From Aotearoamyces nothofagi (lineage: Eukaryota > Ascomycota > Leotiomycetes > Leotiales > Tympanidaceae): DNA of 64,000 nucleotides. Under the pieces are notes generated by a model that made no database searches, was not told the DNA's origin, and saw nothing but the letters and a program-made list of their open reading frames with translations. The translations under genes were made by a program, and so were the position numbers. Of this stretch, positions 55,399 to 64,000 are shown piece by piece (position 1 is the first letter of the stretch; each line of letters begins with the position of its first letter). Location of the stretch: assembly GCA_015345905.1 (NCBI GenBank), contig JADDTR010000002.1:1116001-1180000 (forward strand), in the 5' to 3' direction.

Positions 55399-55448
55399 CC
55401 AGCATCCAGCATCCAGCATCCAGCATCCAGCATCCAGCCTCCAGCATG
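55399..55448. repeat. Heptamer array CCAGCAT running into the DUF3455 start codon
   Basis: Five exact CCAGCAT copies, one CCAGCCT, then CCAGCATG: the A and T of the start codon at 55446 belong to the last repeat unit. Confidence 0.93.
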
Positions 55449-56318
55449 CCCTCAATGCAGCCTTTACTTCCCTTACTCGCAACCATTTTCCTATTTCTTC
55501 ACTTATCTAGTGCACATCCAATAGGCGGGGCAACAAAGACAGTTTATCTGAATGCATGCGCGTCTTCCCCTGCAACACATGTTGTGGTTACACCCACACT
55601 CCCCATAAACGGAGGTCCGTACTCCCTACCCATAATACTCATCCTGCTATTTCCTCGCGTACCTACTACCTATCATCTGCTACCTGTCGACTGTCATACA
55701 TCTAATCATGTACATCTGTACTAACTCAATCCTCTAGGCGCATCCGAGCTCCCAGCTCCACCATTAAATGAATCTCTCCAGTATGTCGCTATTGGCCGAG
55801 GCGTCCAAAACTACACTTGTTCTTCTCCCGCCTCTACGCCAGTTGCACTCGGTGCCGTTGCAACACTCTTCGACTTTACCGCCTTAGCTTACAGCTCTAT
55901 CAAGACGCTCAACAGAGTCCCTCCACAGGCCGTTTACGTGCCTCTCAGCACCTCCATCACCCAAAACACTGCCATTAGCATCCCAGATGTCGGTACTTTC
56001 CCTGTACTTGGACACCATTACTTTACCGCTGATGGAGTACCAACGTTTAATCTGAGCACTGTCGAAGAGATTCTCTTTGGCAAGAAGATGGCAGACATCA
56101 AGGCGCCGGCAACGGCAAATAAGGGGCCCGCAGGCACTGGTGCAGTCGACTGGCTGTACTTGACTGATAAGGGTGGTAGTGTTGGAATAAAGCAGGTTTA
56201 TAGAGTTGAAACAGCGGGAGGAAGCCCGCCATCTACATGCCAAGGACAAGGGCCGAATGGGTTAGGCGTAGGAGAGTTGAGCATCGACTATGCGGCGGAG
56301 TACTGGTTCTATGGATGA
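55446..56318 (+). CDS. Secreted DUF3455-family protein
   Basis: Two exons: 55446-55614 and 55738-56318; intron 123 nt with unusual donor GTCCGT; 249 residues. A clear signal peptide covers about 1-23 (MPSMQPLLPLLATIFLFLHL, then SSAHP). The mature part has the family blocks ELPAPPLNESLQYVAIGRGV, QNYTCSS, GAVATLFDFTALAYSS, GHHYFTADGVPTFNL, GAVDWLYLTDKGGSVGIKQV, YRVETAGGSPPSTC and EYWFYG. These fit the fungal DUF3455 family, often loosely annotated as malate dehydrogenase, for which I see no support: no Rossmann motif is present. Function is unknown; an extracellular location is inferred. The intron is placed so that INGG reads on to ASELPAPP. Confidence 0.85.
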
Positions 56319-57062
56319 TTACTGGATATCCTTATTTATGAGGGACTTCTTGTACATACCTTTCGTCTCAGGCATTGGTGGCGTTCAAACGGGGGCTTGG
56401 GAGGCGTAGAATTACCACTATCAGATCTTCAATCTCTCTGGAGAGCCTTTCGCCCGTTGTCAAAAGAAAATGTGTGTGCATCGGATAGACCTAACCAACC
56501 GACAGGTAGGTTTAGCACTTACAAAGCATCTGAATTAAAATCTCTCCATCGCTCCTACACGAACTCACGTATTTCCATCAGGCTGTGGGCCACTACTCCT
56601 AATAGGCACATCATAATGACCATCACCCAGCCGGTTCTGTCTCTCCGAGCCAGCCTTCTGTAGCCATTTCGAAGGGGGGCCATGGTGTGGTAGTCAGACA
56701 TGGCGGTAACGGTGCATGGAGATTGGATATATTAGTTTGTAGATCAGGGATTTCTTCGACACGGATGAAGAGATTGGAGATATCTTCAGAAGTGATGCGA
56801 GTGCCAGAGACACCTCTGCCTCTTTGGTAGGTTATTGACTTCATTCTTATATCGATGTCATCGTTGCACATCCGCATCGGTGACCGATGGCAGTGAAAGC
56901 TCCTATTGTTCACCATGACATTATTAATCCATCTAACAAGGGAGTTTGAAGTTTGGTATTCATGAAAATTCATTATGTGATTTTCTGCATCTTTGCCATC
57001 AAGGCCTGGTTCTCCATCGCTATCAAAACTAAACGGCCACACCATCTTCGCAAGTCGAGGTT
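56319..57062. terminator. Convergent 3' region DUF3455 gene / SLT2
   Basis: 744 bp between facing stop codons; no gene supported. A minus-strand open frame (56623-57174) overlaps the SLT2 3' end in another frame and looks like a shadow. Confidence 0.45.
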
Positions 57063-58557
<1,495 letters not shown>

Positions 58558-58902
58558 GTTCGCCGAAAGGATACAATCGCAGATTCCACCGTCGCTACAA
58601 AGCCGCACTCGCACTCGTATAGCTGATGGTCCGTATCTCAGGCGCAGAACGGGCGCGACTACAGTCGTTCAGAAGGGCGATTGCTATGTCGGCGTTGTTG
58701 TAACCGCGCGACAAAGGCAGCAGCGACGAGTCGGAGAAAAGGTCGATGAAGGCAAAGGCTCTTGGGAGGATAACAGACAAAGGCTTCGTTTGGCCAGACG
58801 GAGACAAACACGAGCGCAAGTGACGGGTGAAAGGTGGCAGGTGGCAGGTGGGCAGGGTCTTATATACAGGACCAAGCCGTGCTTGCGCAGTTGCCGGGAA
58901 AT

Positions 58903-58950
58903 AAGAATAAGAATAAGCTGCGAGCTGCGAGCTGCGAGATGCGAGCTGGG
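58903..58950. repeat. Adjoining GAATAA and GAGCTGC tandem arrays
   Basis: Two to three copies of AGAATAAG directly followed by about four GAGCTGC/GAGATGC heptamers. Confidence 0.85.
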
Positions 58951-59070
58951 TGTGATATGCGTCAAAGGCATCAGCTTGAGGGGAACGGTGTCCTGGTGGG
59001 GCAGCTCGGGCAGCACGGGCAGCGCGGGCAGCTCTGGACGGGGAGAGCTAGGCGAGGCCACTGGAGGCCG

Positions 59071-59120
59071 CCGGAGCCCACTGGAGCCCACTGGAGCCCA
59101 CTGGAGCCCACTGGAGCCCA
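59071..59120. repeat. Decamer tandem array CTGGAGCCCA, five copies
   Basis: Four exact copies preceded by CCGGAGCCCA. Confidence 0.93.
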
Positions 59121-59865
59121 CTGACGGCTGTCAACGCGACGGTCAGAGACGGCCAGAGACAGCCAGCGACAGTAACGTAAGGCTGAGGGTGCCCTGGGGT
59201 GCCCTGGGGCTGCCCTGAGCATGCCCTGAGCATGCGCCGGCCATGCGCCCAGGCGTGCTGGGGCTCAGCGTCTGATGTAAGCCCACCATTGGCGCCCTGA
59301 AGACCCGTGGAATGGGCAGTGTGGAATGGAACCGCTCCGCCCCCTTTCCCGCCTCGCATGGCTGGCTATTTTTACGGCCTCTCCGCTCCAAGAGCACCGC
59401 CCGCGCGCGTCTCGAGTTTCAGCAACTGGGCATGAGATGAGGGCCCGACACGCAACACTGAACACTGCAGCACATCGGCCGCGGTTGAGGCCCAGGGGTA
59501 GCGGCGGGAACACTACCGCTGGCGCCTCCTATGGGCCCCTTCTGCGAATGCGCCTTTGCGCTTTTGCGCTTCTGCCCTCTAGCCCTCTAGTGTCTAGGCT
59601 ACCCTACCTCTACCGCTCGAATCTGAATGGCCTCGGTCTATTTTTGGTTCCTGTGCAAAGAACCAATCGACTGGTCTCGACTCGGCTCTGCTCTACGGGC
59701 AATATATCACGGCCGAACTTGGAAGCCTGGTCTCGTTTCATGCTTTGTTTTATTTCATTCAGGGCATTGGCCGAGTATTGAAGCCGTGCCAATATGGTCT
59801 GTCTATATACTAGGGGCCAGTGTCATTCTCGTGTCGTTTGTCATCAGCATGAGCTCTTCTTTCTT

Positions 59866-61466
59866 CTAAGCCTTTCCTTTCTCTTTCTCCTTCGCGGCCT
59901 TCTTCTCGTCAATCAGCTTCTGCTTCGCCAGCTTTTTCTCCTGGTTTTTGGTGAGCTTCGTTGCTCCATCAACAACCTCACCACCAGCTTGCCCCGTTGT
60001 CTGACCTTCCACCGCCCCTTGCGCTCCTTTCGGATTCGGGTTTGCCTTCCATTCTAATGGTCGAATCGCCATGTATTGGTCGATAACATCCTCAGTGACA
60101 GCTGAGCGACGCTCCTGAAAGCCCTTGACGTACTTCTGCAATTCTAATATGCACCTCGCCTTCAGCTCACCCGTGAGCATTTCTCCTTTCTGATATGCGA
60201 CCTTGATTCTTTCCAGCTCTTCATCATCTTCTAGGAAGAACGTCAGGTACTGGTATGACACATCCTTTTCTGTATCTCCTCCTTTTTCTCTTTGCTCTGC
60301 CTCTGTCACTTGGCCACCAGAAAATGCGTACTTGTTAATCTTGTTCTTAATATTATTTGGTTGGTCCTTCATGAAGATAGCACTGGTTTCGATACTAGCG
60401 CTCATCTTACTTCCTGGTCCCTGCAAAGCATCCAAGAACCGAGAGTGGATGAGAGATGGCTTGGCAAAGTGTAGACGGGCTGCGACGTCGCGAGTCATAC
60501 GGAAGTACGGATCTTGATCTATTGCACATGGAATGAGGGAAGGTATGAGATGAGTTTTCGATTCGTCGGTCCCAAAGATATGAGGAAAAGAGGAGGCAAA
60601 GGAGGTTGCACCCTGGATAGCGCCGAAATGTATTTTTCCAATGCAGGAACTATTGGGCATACATTAGCATGTTCCAATTTCATCACGGTTTCATAGTTAC
60701 CTATCATTGAATCCAAAGACCGCCCTAGCGACGTTTAGGGTAACATGCTTGGAAATTCGAGTAACGTTGCGGTAGAATGCCCCTCCCATGTAGTCATAAT
60801 CACTAAAGATAAAGGTCTTCTTCATATCGAACCCAACGGCAATAATATCTGCTGCGTTGGTCCGGGTAAATGACTGAACATCATCAATGTTGAGTTTTTC
60901 GGAGAAGAGGTATTTTTCATCATCAGTCAACATGATAATGAGAGGAACGTCGAACACATCTTGCAACCACCTACGGCCAGTCAGTGTGATTCATTGCTCC
61001 AAAGCCTCCATACTAAGCTGGGTCATAAATACGCCCCAGATTTTCGGCGACGACGAGCAACAGTCGGCCCCGTCTCGTCTATGGCCAGATATAGATATCC
61101 TTACTTTGTAAATTCGAATGGCACCGTATGGCCAATGTGCATGCTATCACTGCTCGGTCCCCGTCCAGTGTACAAGAAGAACGGCTCTCCTCTCTCGTAG
61201 CGGTCGAGAATAAGGTCAAGATCTCTGTGGCTGAATACGATGCCTCTACGCATAAATCTATGCGGCTTGTGCCCTGTTACTCTTTCAAATCTCTCCAATA
61301 AGTTATCTGCGGTCAACAGTCGTGTACCAAACTCGTCGACGAGAGTGAGGTAGTTTATGGCTTTGGCGACACCGTCGACTCCAACTTCTCCCTGGACATT
61401 CCATGGATCGACGGATTGCTTACTGCCAGTTGCCTGGGCCAACGGAACGGTAGCCTGCTCTGCCAT
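59866..61466 (-). CDS. WRS1: Tryptophanyl-tRNA synthetase, cytosolic
   Basis: Charges tRNA-Trp. Three exons: 61105-61466, 60701-60970, 59866-60649; introns 134 and 51 nt; 471 residues. Class I motifs are intact: MHIGH (109-113) in [13 protein letters not shown] and KMSAS (292-296) in [11 protein letters not shown]. Other blocks: [70 protein letters not shown] (spliced), PHIFG and [11 protein letters not shown], which is the eukaryotic/archaeal subgroup (cytosolic), not the mitochondrial one. The C-terminal 30 residues are Lys-rich ([20 protein letters not shown]). The frame extends 28 codons upstream of the chosen Met at 61466, but the cytosolic family begins near there. Divergent with the PRELI gene. 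Confidence 0.96.
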
Positions 61467-61980
61467 GTTGCTTATTGTCGTGGGGTTAAGAAAATGGAGT
61501 GTTCGCAAGTATAAGTATGACTCGCTTATAAAATCGCGAGGGGCAGACAAGGCAAAGTGGCAGAATAAGTGGCAGTAGGCGGTAAGTCACGTGAAAACGC
61601 CCAAAGTCCGGGCTAATTATACCTCGTAAATAATACCGGGCCATTCAGATAAAGTATTTAATTAAGAGGTTATGAGCCTGGCAGTGATTTGGTTAAGTTA
61701 TATCCATCCATTTCTTTGTCTTTGTAACTCCAAGCTCGAGGGTTTGGTTGTTGGTGGATTCGTCGATCACTGGAAACCCCGCCGTGCTAATTGGCCAGAA
61801 CTCGGACGTCGGATTCTGGAGAAGCAAGTATCAGCCGAGCATACTGATGCATCCATCACCTCTCGCCATCCAGAATCATCTTACACATGCAGCGACACAA
61901 CCCCTCCGATCTATGAACATATTGGCTCTTACAACTCAATTACATCGCCAAATGTTACGCCTACGTCTGCAGTATCAACA
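61467..61980. promoter_or_regulatory. Divergent intergenic region TrpRS / PRELI gene
   Basis: 514 bp between start codons. The reading frame of the PRELI gene is open back to 61672, giving a possible 103-residue N-terminal extension that I consider leader sequence. Confidence 0.5.
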
Positions 61981-62793
61981 ATGGTAAAATTCTACGAGTA
62001 CGACTTCGCCTACGACTACTCTTTCCCTGCTGTAACTCTCGCATACTTTCTCCGATACCCCAATCCATACAGTACCCATGTGCTTTCGACAGACGTGATC
62101 GATAGACACATTGACCCTGAGACTGGTCGCCTCTCCACGACCCGAATCCACCTCAAGCGCTCACGTCTCCCTCCAGCGGTTCTGAAGCTTCTTCCAAAAT
62201 CAGTTCAAGGCAATGTCTCGGGGGGCGCCTCCTCAAGCTATGTCCTAGAGCGCAGCACAATCGACATCAAAGAAGGATGGATGAAGACCGAGAGCAGGAA
62301 TCTCGATTGGACAGGAATATTAAGCGTCGTGGAACGACAGGTGTACAAAAGAGACTTAGGAGATGGTGGCGATGTTGATGATGTCAAGGTTGGAGCGACG
62401 GCTGTGAATATTGCCGTGACGTTTCGCTCACGCTTAGGAGATAGAATTCGTGCGAGGGCGAGGAGATCAGACGGCGATTCATCCTCAACTGAGGGTGTCG
62501 AAGACGAGTCAAAGATCAGCTTCATGGCGAACTGGTCGACTGCAGGGATCCAAAGGAGCATTGAGGCCATTGCAAGTCGGCGGACCCTGAATTCACAGGG
62601 AAAGAGTAAGCAGGGCATGATGATTGTACTCGAGCGGCTGCGGAACGGCGGGCTTATGGGTGTGCTTGATGGCATGAGACAAGATCAACAGGCTATATTT
62701 GGTCATGAGAGTCCCTGGAAACGTGCTTGGAATTCAGGCGATACTGCGGACGGTAAACGGCGTGATATCGATTCCCTGGAAAGCGACGAGTAA
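61981..62793 (+). CDS. PRELI/MSF1-domain protein (Ups family, mitochondrial lipid transfer)
   Basis: Single exon, 270 residues from the ATG at 61981. The domain starts MVKFYEYDFAYDYSFPAVTL, followed by AYFLRYPNPYSTHVLSTDVI, DPETGRLSTTRIHLKRSRLP, and SYVLERSTIDIKEGWMKTES with NLDWTGILSVVERQVY, the conserved PRELI order. In yeast the family (Ups1/2/3) moves phosphatidic acid or phosphatidylserine across the intermembrane space with Mdm35; which one this matches I cannot tell. The C-terminal part has a Ser/Asp-rich loop (RRSDGDSSSTEGVEDESK) and a helical segment (QGMMIVLERLRNGG), and it is longer than yeast Ups1. The open frame starting at 61672 would add 103 residues with no family similarity. 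Confidence 0.88.
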   Translation: MVKFYEYDFAYDYSFPAVTLAYFLRYPNPYSTHVLSTDVIDRHIDPETGRLSTTRIHLKRSRLPPAVLKLLPKSVQGNVSGGASSSYVLERSTIDIKEGWMKTESRNLDWTGILSVVERQVYKRDLGDGGDVDDVKVGATAVNIAVTFRSRLGDRIRARARRSDGDSSSTEGVEDESKISFMANWSTAGIQRSIEAIASRRTLNSQGKSKQGMMIVLERLRNGGLMGVLDGMRQDQQAIFGHESPWKRAWNSGDTADGKRRDIDSLESDE

Positions 62794-63071
62794 CAATATA
62801 CGATATGTTTGGGCTAGGGAAGGAGGGAAGGCTCTGGCCAATATGAGGCTTCTATTGGCCAGAGGTCCATGTTTTAGTAGGTTTGTAAAATATTGGAGCG
62901 AGGCGTTACGTATGGTAGTTTGGCAAACACTCCCAATCAACGAATAATTGAGTATCGTGGTCAGAAAAATCAATACTACAGTTGTGTACCATCAAGAAGT
63001 ATTTTGAATATAAAATTATACCATCCGTGAACGCAGTCTAGTGTATAGAAGCGTCAATTCTAATGCTCCAT

Positions 63072-64000
63072 CTATGCAGGATATGCAGCCCCATCGCCTC
63101 GGGGATCACTTCCACCGGAGTATACAATTCGGCCTTCCTCAATATGCGACCTAATAAGTTGTCCTCGTCCAAAAAGCCCTCTTTTATAACCTGTAACGAT
63201 CTCTGCCTTGTGTCCTAGCGCTCTCAGCTCATCACGTACCTTTTCGCTGATGCCTTCTTCTAAGTACACTACCATGTCCAACACCTTGCCCTCGTCAGGC
63301 ATGCCAGCACCAATACAAACTCGTGGCGCATCGAGTGCCGCTTGCGGGTTGTATTTAAAAGCCAGCATGTTCAGGAGCACTTGAACGTGGCCCTGTGGCT
63401 GCATGAACCCGCCCATGACACCATAAACAGAATGCAGGCTACCATCGCTGATGTTGGTAATCATAGCGGGGATGATAGTATGATATGGCCGTTTGCCAGG
63501 AGCAAGTACGTTGGGATGGCTCGCCTCTAGATTGAAATTTGACCCGCGATTTTGCAAGGTGAAGCCACAGCCTCTGGGAATAATGCCCGAGCCGAAACCC
63601 GCATAGTTGCTGTTGATGAATGAGATACCATTGCCTTCTTTATCGGTGACAGCAAAATATACGGTATCAGAGTGGTTGTGGGCCGGACTTCCATGGTCCA
63701 CAACATCAGAAGCCTTGTTTGGATCAAACAGCTTAGCTCGTTCGGCCAGGTACGGTTTGGAGATAAGTTCTTCGGTGGGGACTTTGATAATGTTAGGATC
63801 GGCAACAAACCAGCTCGCATCCGCGAAAGCAATTCGAAGGGACTCGATGATGGCATGCAAGTAGGCCGCACTATTGTGATCCTCCTCCTGATAGTGTGGA
63901 ATCTTTCCAGTACGCTCAAGCTCTTCCAGGATTCCTAGAGCTATTAAAGCAACAATTCCTTGTCCGTTGGGAGGGTGTTCCCATACTTCAACCCCGTCAG
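63072..64000 (-). CDS. Gamma-glutamyltranspeptidase-family protein, 3' part
   Basis: The gene runs off the right edge; about 309 residues of the C-terminal part are visible in one open frame, starting inside DGVEVWEHPPNGQGIVALIA. The autoprocessing and nucleophilic threonine lies in NHSDTVYFAVTDKEGN (codon 63663-63665), after which the small subunit follows with SFINSNYAGFGSGIIPRGCG, LQNRGSNF, PYHTIIPAMI, YGVMGGFMQPQGHVQVLLNM and the end SGGSDPRGDGAAYPA. These are the Ntn-hydrolase GGT blocks (glutathione hydrolase or a bacterial-type acylase-like relative). The PNGQG and MGGFMQPQGH sequences fit the branch with Gly-Phe-Met rather than the classical GGSRI motif, so the exact substrate is uncertain. 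The N-terminal part is outside the window. Confidence 0.88.
   Translation of the reverse strand, partial: DGVEVWEHPPNGQGIVALIALGILEELERTGKIPHYQEEDHNSAAYLHAIIESLRIAFADASWFVADPNIIKVPTEELISKPYLAERAKLFDPNKASDVVDHGSPAHNHSDTVYFAVTDKEGNGISFINSNYAGFGSGIIPRGCGFTLQNRGSNFNLEASHPNVLAPGKRPYHTIIPAMITNISDGSLHSVYGVMGGFMQPQGHVQVLLNMLAFKYNPQAALDAPRVCIGAGMPDEGKVLDMVVYLEEGISEKVRDELRALGHKAEIVTGYKRGLFGRGQLIRSHIEEGRIVYSGGSDPRGDGAAYPA

Larger units (their letters stand above)
53174..55445. other. 2.3-kb intergenic region TOM70 / DUF3455 gene
   Basis: No supported gene. Small arrays are at 54030-54067 (GACAGTGGCATG units), 54664-54686 (GGGAACT), 54806-54845 (GTACGC) and 55399-55448 (CCAGCAT). TATA-like AT-rich sequence (ATAATTATAATACGCC) lies about 75 bp before the DUF3455 start. 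Confidence 0.55.
58558..59865. other. 1.3-kb intergenic region between SLT2 and TrpRS
   Basis: Holds the SLT2 promoter on the left. Tandem arrays at 58903-58950 (GCGAGCTGCGAG and GAATAA), 59071-59120 (decamer) and 59187-59235 (GCCCTGGG/GCCCTGAGCAT). No gene is supported. Confidence 0.55.

Noticed and set aside
61672-61980. N-terminal extension of the PRELI protein
   Set aside because: Open frame only; the conserved domain starts at the Met at 61981 and the extension has no family similarity.

Overview
The window is nuclear DNA of a filamentous ascomycete (Pezizomycotina). The evidence is short spliceosomal introns of about 48-143 nt with GT..AG ends, one gene every 2-3 kb on both strands without operons, and proteins with clear fungal character (neutral trehalase with its Ca-binding/PKA leader, Slt2/MpkA-type MAP kinase, Fic1/Inn1-type C2 protein, Iec3, MRP-L20, Tom70). 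I cannot place it reliably below subphylum. I found no rRNA, tRNA, CRISPR array, recognisable transposon or virus-like element.

Layout: 0-4.2 kb holds the 5' part of NOT3 (minus, cut by the left edge), D-aminoacyl-tRNA deacylase (plus) and mitoribosomal L20 (minus). 4.7-14.3 kb holds an uncharacterised Ser/Pro-rich protein, a Bud2-like RasGAP, cyclophilin-40 (minus, with a perfect heat-shock element upstream) and an F-box-like/Cys-rich protein (minus). 14.3-19.6 kb is a 5.3-kb gene-poor block with a perfect 19-bp hairpin and many short tandem arrays, leading to neutral trehalase (19.6-22.0 kb). 23.6-33.8 kb holds isocitrate lyase, a TMEM234-like membrane protein, a Fic1/Inn1-like C2 protein and NADP-isocitrate dehydrogenase. 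34.0-37.0 kb holds the divergent pair IEC3 (with an apparent one-base frameshift) and NOP13-like. 37.5-47.3 kb, all minus, holds an NBR1-type autophagy receptor, a Barentsz/CASC3-type protein and a pepsin-like protease without visible signal peptide. 49.7-53.2 kb holds the divergent pair aminodeoxychorismate lyase and TOM70. 55.4-64 kb holds a secreted DUF3455 protein, the cell-wall-integrity MAP kinase, cytosolic Trp-tRNA synthetase, a PRELI/MSF1 protein and the 3' part of a gamma-glutamyltranspeptidase (cut by the right edge).

The genes are mostly housekeeping: translation and mRNA turnover (NOT3, DTD, TrpRS, MRP-L20, NOP13, Btz), mitochondrial biogenesis (TOM70, PRELI, MRP-L20, NADP-IDH), isocitrate use (isocitrate lyase and NADP-IDH 7 kb apart), stress and reserve carbon (trehalase, Cyp40, Slt2), morphogenesis and cytokinesis (RasGAP, Fic1-like) and autophagy (NBR1). 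They are not a co-regulated cluster. I see no clear undescribed multi-gene system. The most unusual material is the non-coding DNA: intergenic regions rich in small tandem arrays of many different units, a phase-perfect 13-bp minisatellite, and the hairpin. All exon boundaries are my reading of splice sites and family alignment from memory; no search was run.
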